64,000 nt of DNA from Macrobrachium rosenbergii (GCF_040412425.1 NC_089766.1:51876372-51940371), one strand, 5' to 3'; positions 11,217 to 26,366 are shown, counted from the stretch's first letter. Notes: a model not told the origin generated them from the letters alone. A program made the numbers and translations.

Positions 11217-11400
11217 AATGTGGTGTGTATGGGCCTTTGACCTCTACTACAAAAATGTATACATACACACACATATATACTAATAACATGCAATAAAATA
11301 ATTATGCGCTTACTTTGCTAAAGTCTGCAGTTTTCTCTTCTTTTCTTTAGACACTTGTGTTTTCTGTGCTTGAATAGAGTCATTTTCCTTCTGACAATAG
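10931..11400. other. AT-rich stretch between copy A and P-type transposon
   Basis: Holds (TA)n tracts at about 11,140-11,215 and otherwise no recognisable feature. Confidence 0.5.
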
Positions 11401-14145
11401 TTATTTAAGAGAGAATTTTTGATGCCCAGACAATCATTTTTTCTATTTCTCTAGTGGATGACCATTCTCACATTCTTCCAAATGGAAATGAGTTCATCAT
11501 CTTCCTTTAGAATATCGAGTGTGATATTCATAACAACCTGCCTCTGGTTTCTTGAAGATTTGAACGAGTCATTCTGAGTGAGTTTATTTACAATGATATA
11601 GTTGTATCTCACTATATTTATTGTTTCGCTGTCAGGGAAAAACAAGGACCCTCTGCTGACACCCTTTGTATAATCTAAATTGAATCCTGGTCTTCCTCTT
11701 CTTGGTAAATTCAGCTCTTGTTAAGATCTCTAGGCATGATTTGCAATTTCATTTTTCTATTTACACTGTAACAACAGTAACCAAGGACATAAATAAGTTA
11801 TAACAGGAAGAACACCATTACATCCTTCTATATCATGTTGTGTTACAGAATTAATATCAGGATATCAGAAGATTCATCTATTTCAGAGTTATTCATGTTT
11901 GCCCAATTTATCTCAATAAAATTTTTTAGTGTGATACCTTTTCCTTGGAAGGAGGAAAACCATTTTCATTAATGATATTTTTCTTGAATTTTTCTTCTCG
12001 CATTCAAACATTTGCCTAACTGATATGTTAAAAGATTCCCCAGCAAGTTGTCGATATTCCCCAAAGTTCTGAGGATTCCCAAATGATCAAAACTTTGCAA
12101 ATTTTCCTGGAAGAATATAATTTTCCAGATTAAGCTCAGGTTTGCAATCATTTGGTTAATTCAGTAATTGAAATGAACGTTGATAAGGACTTTAACGATG
12201 TGAATGTTTCCGTTTCTTAATTTTCCTCCTGGAAGTTCTTTCTCCCAATTATCTAACCAGTCTAGAAATCTTAACAGAAAATTGTATTTTCTATCATTTT
12301 CATCACACGTAAGTGGGGTACAGTATTCATTATTAATTATATTTTCCCTTTGAATATTGACTTTACATTAACTATTGACCACCAAATCCAAAATATCTCT
12401 ATAAAATTTAATGTATCATTGTAATTAGGCAATCTTTTTCTCTTTTCCAATATTACGCATTGCTTGAATAATATATTCATTAAAAATTTTTAGACTAAAT
12501 TCACGTTTTGTTTTTCAAATGACGATATCTAGCAATGCTTTTATTGTTAACTTATAAGACTGTCTTAACAATAATTCTGACTTCTACTAAATGCAAATCC
12601 TCTCAATGATTTCCAGGAGCAAATTTAACACTTTTGGTTCAGTACAAATTTCTCAGCCTTGAATGGAAATTTTGGAAATACCAATTGTTTTGGATTCATC
12701 TTTGAGACCCAACCAGTTATTTCTGAACACGTTTTCTCTTGTGTACAGTATCAAACAAGAAAAACAAAGGTCTGCAGTTTTGCAGCTGGATTTTTTTAAT
12801 GGCAATTTGACAGCTTTTGGGGTTGCAAAATGCGACATCCCTTTTCCATTTATCGCATTATTATCGGTAATGACACTGATTAAATTAAATCCAATTTTTT
12901 CCAACCCTAGTATTATTTTTTTTATAACATTGCTGGGAGACGTTTCTGAATTTTTATAGTTTTTACCGGAATAATATGTACCACATCTCGAAATTTTGAT
13001 AGAACAGCACCTATCATGAAATCATATGCAGTGGTTGCTGCTTTCATTACTGTTAAATGCAGATCCTATTACAGCACCTCATTTATATAAAAAAAGGTCT
13101 TTAAATGTATCTCGTCAATCATTAATACAATATGTTCAAATGGATACCTAGATAAAAAAAAAAACGCGATCCGCCAACACCTAACGCAAGTTTTGTCTGT
13201 GGGTTGTAATGATTTTGATTTTTGCCTGATATACGAAATTAAAATGATCATCATACTGCTCCATTTCTGACTAAGTTTTTAGATATAAAAACCCGCCTGA
13301 TCGCTACTGACATACTGGGTAAAATTAACCATCTTCATTATCCCTAAAGAATCTGTAACCTGAGGTGAAATATTGCTTAATAGCAAAGATGAAGAAACCA
13401 AAGATCTGTGGAATACTGAATGCTTTTTTGAGTCATCAAGTTTAGTTGCTCAAAGATAAATTTCAAAGTCACTGAATGCTTGAATGGTTTCTCTATTATA
13501 GTGATTAGAAAAGTTAAAATTAATTGAATAACAGCAACAGGGTTTATGGAAGAGCTACTTTGTCTGTCAAACCAACAATCTCATCTCTTGTAACATGACT
13601 TCAATGGTATTTGTTAATCCTGCTCACGAGAAGGAATGATATAGTCGACAACCACGTACGGGCACATTATCGATATACGCCTGGACAGATCTGGGTTATC
13701 AGGATGTATCAGTACAGACATCATCATATTAGGAGAAGGTGAAACGATATGTGACTAATCAAGAGATAAGGTTCTTTGTGAATTATGTTCCAGTACTTAT
13801 CCAGCTTAAGTTTCCTCGAAAGTTCTTGCAAATCCCTAAATCCAATTTGCGTTTCGTATATATTACCATCCGATATACTGCTTTCAATTGCTACTTTGAT
13901 TGCGGTTTCTTCTATTCTTCGTCTTTTAGAATCGGGTGACTATCTTCGATGTTCAGTTTTGTTCAAATATTGAGGATAGTTTGGAAACACTGTGGGAACA
14001 GCATTTTCTTTAATATATGGATGTCATCTTTAATTTTGCAGTTATTTTCCTTCCAGTTTGTTCATCCTCTGAATAATAAGAAGTTTCCCCTCACAATATC
14101 ATCAGGATGAAAATGCTGTTCACAAACCTGCAAGTGCAATGATAT
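11401..14145 (-). pseudogene. P-element-type transposase with THAP domain (decayed)
   Basis: Minus-strand remnants appear in the right order for a P-element/THAP9-like transposase. A THAP zinc-finger end (VCEQHFHPDDIVRGNFL) lies at about 14,075-14,130, preceded by an acceptor-like TGCAG. The THAP-linker hallmark KENAVPTVFPNYP follows near 13,960-14,020. Next come the RNase H-like start VLMIDEIHLK near 13,100-13,130, the FMIGAVLSKFRDVVHIIPVK stretch near 12,960-13,040, ISVITDNNAING near 12,850-12,880, and RNNWL near 12,710. Stops and frame changes separate all of these. The original protein would bind DNA through THAP and cut and paste the element. Terminal repeats were not identified. The part above 13.1 kb is mixed with PLE-derived words (see the mosaic feature). 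Confidence 0.8.
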
Positions 14146-14785
14146 GCTGGACAGTCAGGAAACGTATCAAATATTTAATTGAAAAATAAATTTTTATTTC
14201 TAAGACCATCTATTTTACTTGAAGGAAACAGTCATATATTCCAAAAACTGTAAAACAATAATACCATTTTCATACTAAAAACTGAAATCAAAGTTTTAAG
14301 TTTAGCCTATTACCAATACACTGCAATTAAACTGTACTTTGTATAGCAACATATTTTTGCGATTCAAGTACACATTGCCAATAAAATTCTTATAATCTGA
14401 CAAGTAATATCATTAAAATATATACATACATATATACTATTTATGTATGTTAGTTATATCAGCCTCATGAGGATACACAGGCCATATAGTATGTATATAT
14501 TGACTATATATATATATATATATATAAATATATATACTAGTTCAGTTAAATGAATATAAATCTTTATAATATATATTATCTATCCTAAAAGTTTAAGCAA
14601 GAGATCTCTCTGTTGTTTATATCCTATATATATATCATATCTCTTAATATATAGGGGTTTTATTTATTTATATATATATATAAAAATAATATATAATATA
14701 TATATACATACATATTTTCTTATATCTTCATATATATATATATACATTTATGGTATATATATATAAAATAGATTATACATTTTAG

Positions 14786-14805
14786 AGAGAGAGAGAGAGA
14801 GACAT

Positions 14806-14856
<51 letters not shown>
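14786..14856. repeat. (GA)n microsatellite
   Basis: Two runs of GA dinucleotides separated by ACATTA. Further GA runs are at 15,739-15,785 and 36,997-37,070. Confidence 0.95.
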
Positions 14857-14860
<4 letters not shown>

Positions 14861-14864
14861 CTTA

Positions 14865-15155
14865 ACAAATGATCAGCATACCCAATGGTCCTCCGTAGGA
14901 CGAAACTTTTCTCTCTTGATGTGCCTTAGCCATTTCTCTTTCACACCTCCTCATTTTCAGGAAACCTGAAAATATTAACTCCTCTGGTCCGTTGTCGTAA
15001 TGGCCACCTTGCCATTTAGGTACGCAGCACTTGTAAGGCATCTTCTTCCAGGAGCAAGCACTGTGGTATTGTACACAAAACCTCCTGTTAGTCTTTTCTT
15101 CTTTAAATATTATTTTTGGGAATTCAATAATTGTTCCACCTCCTGGGAAACTCAC
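14865..15155 (-). CDS. Cys-containing open frame, possible exon (unassigned)
   Basis: Minus-strand open frame of 97 codons starting MSFPGGG, with NRRFCVQYHSACSWKKMPYK followed directly by CC, giving a C-x6-C-x8-CC spacing. Cys doublets of this kind occur in the Cys-rich parts of crustacean Gly-rich antimicrobial peptides (crustins, hyastatins), but the rest (basic, ending GGPLGMLIIC) does not match a WAP domain. An acceptor-like TTTCCCAG lies at the start, yet the same word is shared with the Gly-rich repeat and this part sits in the mosaic. It could be a downstream exon of copy B's Gly-rich gene or a chance frame. Confidence 0.3.
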
Positions 15156-15737
15156 CTATAGAGCCACTTAAAATGCACCAGCACTTAAATGTATTATCCT
15201 AAATTTCACGTTAGAATTTGACCATTTCCAGCGTGACCTCCTGTTGATCAGTGACTCGGAAGGATCGTTTCTCCCTGTAGTCTCAGCACGGTCAGCCTGA
15301 ACATACGAAACATAGAATTTGGGATTTAAATGTTCCAGTGGTTATAAATGGCAGTTTGTACACGGTGTTCTCGAGTGGACACGCATCTGCAGTTGTATAT
15401 TTAGTACATGGTTTTAACACAGCCATTGTGGGAAGTGGTCATTTGGAGGAACTATGATTAAAAAGAGTTTTTTATTACACGGAGACTTATAAATGGGGTA
15501 GAAAGAAGAAATGGGGATGAGTCCCAAATTTATAATTGTGGTGTTTGCCGTTGAGATGTTTTGTTGGGGAAATATTCATTTATCATTTACTTTCCTTTTC
15601 TGTGCTTTTAGCATTTGCTTTTCTCATTTACCATGTTTTTAAAACTTGTTGTTTGTTAGCAAAAAACAGAATATACTATATTTTCTAAGATTACTGTTTG
15701 ATTTTCAATGCCATAGATAAAATAGGTGCAGGGGTTT

Positions 15738-15769
<32 letters not shown>

Positions 15770-15849
15770 GAGAGAGAGAGAGACACACACAGAGATGTCC
15801 TCCATTCACCTCTGTCTTACCAATCTTATTTTGCAGGTAGGTGAAGTTT

Positions 15850-16340
15850 CTTACATGTTTATAATCTACCACGTTAGTGTCATAACAGATTTTTGGCGCA
15901 ACCGAGTTTCATTATTTCCACACAACGTATAATGCTGTATGAAACCTCAGCCCTCTGTTGCCATTTACCATGAAACATTCAACCGTGACCCGGTGATGGT
16001 TCTGTGTTCTTTGGCCTTCCTTGCCTCAGCGGTGCCAGATGCACGATCATATATTTACTCTTAACGTTAAATCAGTACCTCTCCTTCACAATCCATATCA
16101 ACTACTAAGGCTAGAGGGCTGCAATTTGGTATGTTTGATGATTGGAGGGTGGATGATCAACATACTACTTTGCAGCCCTCTAGCCTCAGTAGTTTTTACA
16201 TGCTTTTATTTAACTTCAGTTCTGTGTCTGTCTGTCTGTCTGTCATATAATTGTGAAGGTTGGTCTCTGTATAAAAAACTGAAGAAGTCTGATGCAAATA
16301 AGAAAGTCCTTTTGTTATAAGAGAAGATTCCATACCGACA
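15850..16340. repeat. hairpin-bearing repeat family R2, copy 1
   Basis: Contains a long inverted repeat at 16,100-16,197. The arms read ...CTAGAGGGCTGCAATTTGG and CAGCCCTCTAGCCTCAGTAG around a loop with TTGGAGGGTGGATGATC. The upstream part (GGTGCCAGATGCACGATCAT) is shared with 37,100-37,420 and 47,750-47,970 but is interleaved here with other sequence. A TCTG microsatellite follows at about 16,222-16,242. Confidence 0.7.
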
Positions 16341-16419
16341 TTTGTGTGACGCTTCAAAAGAATGTTATACAGAGCCAGGATTTTTTATTGCAACGGTACA
16401 AATAGAGTAAGTTGTCCCG

Positions 16420-16735
16420 CAGCTGGGTAGTGCCGTCGGTGCACCTCGTGCGTTGCACTGTAGGATTGAATTGAGGTTCTTTGCAGCATTCCTTCGGCCC
16501 CTAACTGCAACCCCTTTCTTTCCTTTCACTGTACCTCCACTCATATTCTCTCTCTTCCATCTTATTTTCCACCCTCTTCCAACAATCATTTCATAGTGCA
16601 ACTGCGAGGTTTTCCTCCTGTTACACCTTTGTAACCTTCCACTCTCAATTTTCCTTTCAGCTCTGAATGGCCTCATAGGTCCCAGCTCTTGGTCTTCGGC
16701 CTGAATTGAATACTCTATCCTATTCTATTCAATTC
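16420..16735 (-). repeat. SINE-like repeat family R1, copy 2 (complete)
   Basis: Full copy of R1, including the GTGCCGTCGGTGCACC end missing at the window start, and the CAATTC/TATTC tail. Its minus-strand frame of about 100 codons aligns with the one in copy 1. It marks the start of segmental copy B. Confidence 0.75.
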
Positions 16736-16739
16736 AAAG

Positions 16740-17419
16740 CCCAAAATACCAGTAGGTCCGGAAGTTCAATCTGCAATTTCTCAAACGCTGTTGTGAACGC
16801 CAAAGGACCAAGGACATAAAGACGTAAGAAGGAAACTGATTTCGGAAGAACTGAGAGATGATCTCAAGTTCTGGTTTGAAAGTATCGTACAAGATTAGGC
16901 GAGACAAAATGTGCCTCTGGAACAGGATGAGCAAGGAAGGAGAATGACCTGCGAAGAGTTTGAGAGAATGAGCTTCTGAAGATGGATGAGAAGGGAACGA
17001 AAATGGTTTGAGGAGGTAAAATCTCCCTCACTTGAAAGGCGAGGATGAGAATCTTTCCAGATCTCTTTTGTACTTGAGATTTTAGCGTCACAGAATTAAT
17101 AGGTTCATTCGGCCATGGAAAGTAAAGGGGAAAAGATAAAACAAAATTGCTTCGCTTTTAATAGTATAAAGTTTTGAGGATTCCTTGTCAGTGAAAAAGA
17201 AACAAAACTTAAAGGCAAATTTACACAATGAAAGAAGGAAACAATTTTTCCAGTAACATTGAGGTTAAAGCCACAAGTCATAACAGTCTAGACTTCTGCT
17301 GCTTGTGTAGACATCTGCGTTTCTTCCGTTCTCCCTTGCCAGACCACAGTTCTCATCCTTCCGGTTGATCCTATGGAAAGAAAAGGTACAAAAATTATAT
17401 GAGTGAAAGGAATTAAACA
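16740..17419. other. non-coding stretch of copy B
   Basis: Counterpart of 291-1,540 but about half as long. No gene recognised. Words of the copy A version appear in the same order with intervening material missing. Confidence 0.5.
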
Positions 17420-20530
<3,111 letters not shown>

Positions 20531-21082
20531 CTTCCATTGAAGTGCATCAGCGTCCTCTTAGGACCCAGCCCCTCCCATAGGAGCACCACCTGGTGGGGGT
20601 CCTCCACCACCACTGCCTCCTGGGCGTCCTGCACTACCAGTGCCTCCAGCACCGCCTTGGCGTCCTTGGCCAAAAGCACCACCTCCTGCACCTCCAGGAC
20701 CTCCTTGGCTTCCACCAAATCCTCCTGGTCCGCCACCTGGGAACTGGCCACCTCCTGGGAACTGACCACCTCCTGGGAACTGACCACTTCCTGGGAACTG
20801 ACCACCTCCTTGGGACTGACCACCTCCTGGGAACTGACCACCTCCTGGGAACTGTCCACCTCCTTGGGACTGACCACCTGGGAATTGACCACCTCCTGGG
20901 AATTGACCACCTCCTGGGAACTGACCACCTCCTGGGAATTGACCACCTCCTGGGAATTGACCACCTCCTGGGAACTGACCTCCTGGGAATCCACTACCTC
21001 CTGGGAACTGACCATTTCCTGGGAATCCACCGCCTCCTGTTGAGCCTTGTTGACGACGAACTCTCAATTTCATCGTTTCTCC
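20531..21082 (-). CDS. Gly-rich secreted protein, exon 2, copy B (frame broken near end)
   Basis: Same exon as 4,634-5,186, entered through a CACTACAG acceptor at 21,083-21,084 in phase 0 from the exon 1 donor. It has an LRVRRQQ start, about 13 GGGQFPGG-type repeats and a GGSGGGGPPPGGAPMGG tail. The SGGG tail frame that is broken in copy A is intact here, but an extra G near 20,570 (after ATGGGAGG) brings a stop before the AG|GTATGT donor. The two copies also differ in which repeats carry QSQGG. Whether the real protein continues into a third exon is unknown. Confidence 0.7.
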
Positions 21083-21784
21083 CTGTAGTGTGAGGCCATT
21101 GAGTATTGAATGATAACAATCATGTAAATTTGATGACCAAAATCTGTTCCAGTGGATTATAAATCTTGATAACAGTTTAGAAGGCACAAGAGAAATCCAA
21201 AGTTCTGTGAGCTTAATTTTCACTAAAATTTAAAGTTGTATATTTAGTATGTTACGGTTGTACAGAGCAAGGGATCAGGTAATCCACTCAGCTGGCAATT
21301 GGCATAGGATTATTGAAGGTCAGTTCATGATTGTATAGACACTAAACCACAATAAATGGAAAGAAGAAGAAGAAGAAGAAGAAGAAGAAGAAGAGGAAGA
21401 ACTGTTCTGCAACCAAATAATCTTTCTTGCTTTCTTCTGTATGGCAACGTTGCAAAAGTAAAGCATCAACCAGAATGTAAAACTGAGCCTGGGCTCTATT
21501 CTCTCTGCTACTCCTGTCTTCATTGCTTAGTTGCACTGACAAAAGCTGGGTTAGCCCAAAGGAAATGTACAAAAACTAAGCAATTTCTGCTATCAGTGGG
21601 TGGCTTCAGAGCAAAAAACAAGAAATTGCCCCGCTCACTTTCTTACTTTAAATGCTTGATCGTGGGTGCAATCCCTGTACAGAAAACTTACACTACATTA
21701 GTCAGTTCATACACCTACATGGAAGTCTCATCAACAATAGCAAGTCAGATCCCAACACACACACACACACACACACTGCGCCTC

Positions 21785-22640
21785 CATTCACCTCTGTCTT
21801 GCATACACTCTTATTGTCCCCAGAGATTAAGGCCCTTTCTTTCCAATGTTTCTCCGATACCACCTATCCAGTGCTTTGTAGATCTTCTCTCCTCCAATTT
21901 CCTATTATCCCTCATTATTTCCACATGACTGAACCACCACAAAAACAAATGCATGCTTTCCTCTGTTGCCATTTTACCATATCTGTATACTTTCATATTT
22001 CCCACCCATCAAATTCGTCTTGTGTTCTGTATACAACACAGAAAGTCTTTACCTTCCTTGCCTCATGCTCCTTCTTTAATGCCGCCATTAACCTTTATAT
22101 TTACTCTCAAATACTTATATGAATCAGTACCTCTCCTTCACAATCCATATTAACATTCAATGCTCCATTTTCTTGGCTCCCATTCTTCCACATCATTGTT
22201 TATGCCTCGAAGAAATTTCTTAATTCATGCGCTCTGTACGACCAAATGGAAAAGAATCTTTTCAGTGTCCAGAAAGGAGATGTTGATTCATACAAGTGTT
22301 TGAGAGTAAATATCGAGGATAAGGCGACACTGAAGAAGAGGCTATTCACAGGATTTACAAGGCAAGGAAGGTAGCAGGGTGTGCAAAAGATCAGCCAGAG
22401 AGTTTAACTGTAGTATCATAGAACACAAGAAGAAGAATCTGAAGGGTGAGAAATATGGAAGCAAATCGACATGGTAAAATGGTAACATGAATGAAAGAGT
22501 GAATGAGTTTTCTGGAGTGGTTCGGTCATGTTGAGAAAATGGGGGATGGTAGGAAGTTTAAGATGATGGAGGAAAGCCTGCAATCCCAGATGGAAAATCA
22601 GATTGCTACAAGCCCAAGGGCTCCAACAGGGAAAGCAGTC
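21785..22640. mobile_element. facing LINE fragments, copy B
   Basis: Minus-strand piece (about 21,785-22,200) with YRYGKMATEES, FSHVEIMRDN and KHWIGGIGETLERKGL, the C-terminal region of a LINE protein. A plus-strand piece with a related motif order follows (about 22,240-22,640). Counterparts of 5,890-6,310 and 6,320-6,720. Confidence 0.5.
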
Positions 22641-22744
22641 CACTGAGAGAAAAGAGAAGAGACAGAAATAATACATAGCTATATGGGAGATGGTAAAGAA
22701 AAAATAAAACATGAACTATGAAATGCGACCGACGCAAGCCTACC

Positions 22745-22932
22745 CCCAAAAAAAAAAAAAAAAAAAAAATTGGACAATGTTTGAACAACCATAATTCTGA
22801 CAACTTAACTACATGACTAGGAAGATCATCCCATATTTTGGTCATAGCTGGGACAAGACTTGCAGAAATCTGTGCCGTACTGAACATTACAAAATAAAAG
22901 GCGAAACTACTAAAATTGACTGATGGATGCAA
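22745..22932 (-). mobile_element. LINE 3' coding end (minus), copy B
   Basis: ASLVPAMTKIWDDLPSHVV on the minus strand, running into poly-A at about 22,745-22,770. Counterpart of 6,840-7,030. Confidence 0.5.
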
Positions 22933-23158
22933 GGTATGGTCTGGGAAGAACTAAATGCAAAGCACTGGAAATGTTCAATTATGACATACGCTATCACAAT
23001 AAATTCATCAAAACAAGAGTATTTCAAGGAAGCATTTTTAATTGTGAGAAAGGATTACTCGGAAAGGATACTTGAAAAAAGAAATATCTGACTTGAGCTC
23101 AACCTGCAAAGTGCTCCGAGTTCCAACAACAGTGTCTACTGCCTTTCAAGAGACTTAC

Positions 23159-23216
23159 CGTTGCCTCAGGGGCAATGAGGCCGACGAGGAGCCCGAAGAC
23201 CACCAGAACCTTCATG
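23159..23216 (-). CDS. Gly-rich secreted protein, exon 1 (signal peptide), copy B
   Basis: MKVLVVFGLLVGLIAPEA followed by Thr where copy A has Lys, then donor GTAAGT (GT at 23,157-23,158). The start was chosen as in copy A; an upstream in-frame ATG is at 23,246-23,248. Signal-peptide exon of a short secreted protein, with exon 2 at 20,531-21,082. Confidence 0.75.
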
Positions 23217-23275
23217 GTTCTCCCGATGGAGACTTCTGAGGAAGCCATTGCTGCAAGTTGGCACATCCAGGCCTC

Positions 23276-23283
23276 TTTATATA
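23276..23283 (-). promoter_or_regulatory. TATA box of Gly-rich gene, copy B
   Basis: TATATAAA on the minus strand at the same distance from the start codon as in copy A. Confidence 0.65.
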
Positions 23284-23632
23284 CGGCGAAGGTAGTTCTG
23301 CTCCACAAATCAAGGACAAATCAGTCATCGATTTTTTTTTTAATTCCTTTCAGGGGCGCGAGATTTATGTGTTTGGAAAGAAATTTAGTGGAACGATCAG
23401 TAACGTTTAGCTTCACTGGCCTCTGCCACGTCAGGATGACAACAGAGGTTCTTCAGTCGAACGGAGAAGAAGTCGATATATTTCTTAGCCATCTGGTTAA
23501 CTGACGACCATATAGGACGGATATTAGATGGGCGTTAGTTTTACTCGCATCGTTGTGCACTTGACGAATATTCCTGTGTGTTAGTGATGTATCTCAACAA
23601 GAATTTGGAAATTCTATTTGTGAATAGCCAAA

Positions 23633-24323
23633 GGGGCCGTTCAATAATTACGTAACACTTTTTTGTTGGTAATTTTTGCCCTTCCCTCCAGACCCCCTAG
23701 AAAATTATGTAACATCAGCTAGTAACCCAACCCCCATTTGAATTAGTATGTTACCCTTTATTAATGCAATAATATATTAAGGTCTAGCCTAATACCTGGA
23801 AATGATTGACATTAGGTTTTCTGAATACTTTTACGTTATGATATTAAAGAATCACAGATAAATTTGAAATGAAAACGTTCTATTATGCCATGTTTATAGA
23901 GGAATCATTTGTTATATTTTTCTAAGTCATATTCATGCATAAAGTAGAGAATGTCGGAGCTCAGAAAAGGGATGGGTTTGTGATAATATTCTATGTCATG
24001 TAATGCATATAGTAGAAAATGTTTGAAGTACAAACAAGGGTTGAGTTTGTGATATTTTTCAAACATATAATTATGCAAAAAAAAAAAAAAATTAAGTACC
24101 ATATTCTCAATATTACTAAAATATAATAAAAGTCTGTTGCAGAAACTTTACTCTCTCTCTCTCCTTTGTCCTTCTACATTCACATCTTTTCAAAAGACAC
24201 AAAGGAAAAAATCTGAAAATGTTATGTAATTTATAGCAGCACCCCTCCCCAATGCCACACTCATAATACTTCACCATACGCCCCCCTACCCCGTAAGGCG
24301 TTACGTAATTTTTGAACGGCCCC
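23633..24323. mobile_element. MITE-like element, copy B
   Basis: 691-bp counterpart of 7,723-8,446 with the same GGGGCCGTTC ends. It lacks part of the C-rich left subterminal block. The right flank is AAATATG. Confidence 0.75.
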
Positions 24324-24739
24324 AAATATGTATATACTGTTTCTTTGTGGCACTCATGTGTGACTACTGTTTCAGTAATAAAATATGTAAATATTCTCTC
24401 TGAATAATCGTATATGGCTGAGTACTGCTTCTGAATAATCATACTTGCAAATACTGTTTCTCAGTATTCATATATGCAAAATTGATGTGTCCGATTAATG
24501 ATTCATATGAATGCTGTTTTATGAATGGACATACATTTGCGAATGCTACTTCTAGTAAGCCCTTTCTTGCGTTTAGACAGGATGAGAGAATAACCTGTGT
24601 TCAGGAATGCATTTAATTCCTTTGTGTTTAAATTTCTCTCCGTAATTAATTTCATGAGGACTCTTCAAACTTTAGGTTAACAGTTTGGTATTACACTATT
24701 TCTATGTCGTACTCAGTGAAATTATAGTCTTATTATTAT

Positions 24740-25330
24740 TTTTTTTTGATTAATCAATTTATTTATTTATTTATTTATTTTTAGGTCTGTCACAGTCATC
24801 CTATTCAACTGGGTGGTTTATAGTGTGGGGTTTCGGGTTGCATCCTGCCTCCTTAGGAGTCCATCACTTTTCTCACTGTGTGCGCTGTTTCTAGTAGCAC
24901 ACTCTTCTGCATGAGTCCTGACACTACTTCTGCGTCTAGTTTTTCCAGATTCCTTTTCAGGGATCTTGGGATCGTGCCTAGTGTTCCTATGATTATGGAT
25001 ACAGTTTCCACTGGCATATTCCATATCCTTCTTATTTCGATTTTCAGGTCTTGATACTTATCAGTTTCTTCTCTTTCTTTCTCATCTACTCTGGTGTCCC
25101 ATGGTATTGCGACATCAAAGAGTGATACTTTGTTCTTGATTTTGTCAATCAACGTCACGTCTGGTCTATTGGCACGTATCACCCTATCTGTTCTGATACC
25201 ACAGTCCCAGAGGATCTTTGCCTGGTCGTTTTCTATCACTCTGGAGTTCGTACCACTTATTACTGCAAGCTAGCTGGTGTTTCTTGCACAGGCTCCAGTG
25301 GAGGGCTTTTGCTACTGAATCATACCTCTT
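24740..25330 (-). mobile_element. LINE C-terminal reading frame, copy B
   Basis: Same frame as 8,885-9,480 (RPDVTLIDK, SLFDVAIPWDTR, EKEREETDKYQDLKI, IIGTLGTI), open over 128 codons (24,853-25,239), with a frame change upstream where copy A has extra bases (a CCCTCAGGTTGG word). It ends in a TTTA-rich tail. Confidence 0.75.
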
Positions 25331-25333
25331 TTA

Positions 25334-25334
25334 C

Positions 25335-25422
<88 letters not shown>

Positions 25423-25505
25423 AAGATGAACCCTATTCACATGGAACTAGCCCACCAAAGGTGCTTGACTTGGAATTTAAGCTTCCAAAGAATATGGTGT
25501 CCATT
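25334..25505 (-). mobile_element. LINE/SINE 3' tail with long (AAT)n, copy B
   Basis: (AAT)n of about 85 bp (25,334-25,419) joined to the same ATTCTTTGGAAGCTT-containing 3' segment as 9,487-9,625. Confidence 0.75.
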
Positions 25506-26363
25506 CGAAAGAAGTAACAGAAAGTAATAGGAAACACAGAAAGGAGATCAGTTATTAGAAAAAACAAATAAATAAATAAAAATTGTAAGTAAATTTCAAA
25601 ATACAAGGGACATTGTATTAGGGCAGAACTTCTGAAGTTCCAGTTGCACAACAAACCTCTTGGTTTGCTCATATTATTCTGCTGACAGCATTGAACGATC
25701 CACAGTTGGATACACATATGTCTATTTGTAATTGTAACAACAGGAGCTCTCGCATGTCTTTCAATATTCCTCTTCTTTAAATCATAAAAAACAAAAATAC
25801 CTCATAGTATTCCGTTTGTGACAAACGCCTTCAGTACTAATGTCTTTTGAATCAGCGCGTGCTATCCATTCAAAGCACTGTAGCCACATCCTCGCCCACA
25901 TATCCACATCAGCCCCTTAATTTCAAAGTAAAGCTGATTGCTCCCAGAGAAAAATCACTTATGTTGATGGATTCTTCCTTGATTTCAACATTGTCGTATT
26001 GCAAACAAGTTGCAAAACATTGCAGCTTTGCGAGCATTCATTATTAGAATTCCAATAAACGTCATTCCCTCCTGTTAGAAGGAAAGACCAATTCAAAGGC
26101 ATGCATTCAAATTCTAATGAGGAACCAGGATATCCCGCTAAAGCTTTTCATACGTCTTAATTTCTCTAAATTGCTTTTGCATACTCATATTCCTCTTCTT
26201 TGATTTGTTTATTCATCTGTTTGGTTTTAATCTATATTCCACTATTCTTTGCTTATTTCCCTCTGTTTTGCTGTAAATGGACATCATATCCTTTGCAAAC
26301 TTGCTTAGCAGGTGACTGGATTTTTGGTCTGACCCACAAAAATGACTGGTCGTGTTGAATGTC

Positions 26364-26366
<3 letters not shown>
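25506..26366. other. non-coding stretch, copy B
   Basis: No gene recognised. Counterpart of 9,626-10,495. Confidence 0.5.

Larger units (their letters stand above)
13100..16100. other. interleaved mosaic sequence (probable consensus artefact)
   Basis: Short words of the copy A/B segment appear in order at a nearly constant offset. Words near 13,150, 13,570, 14,060, 14,460, 14,600, 15,265, 15,390, 15,790 and 16,080 match about 2,610, 3,130, 3,670, 4,220, 4,380, 5,180, 5,345, 5,880 and 6,225. They alternate every 10-40 bases with words from other sequence: the P-type transposon below 14.15 kb, and the 26.45-26.73 / 36.92-37.40 kb segment above 15.35 kb. At 14,450-14,780 missing words are replaced by TATATA filler. 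No known biological process gives this pattern, so annotations inside it deserve caution. Confidence 0.75.
21083..23158 (-). other. intron 1 of Gly-rich gene, copy B
   Basis: About 2,076 bp between donor GTAAGTCTC and the CACTACAG acceptor. Holds (GAA)n at about 21,361-21,395, (CA)n at 21,756-21,775 and the LINE fragments described separately. Confidence 0.6.
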
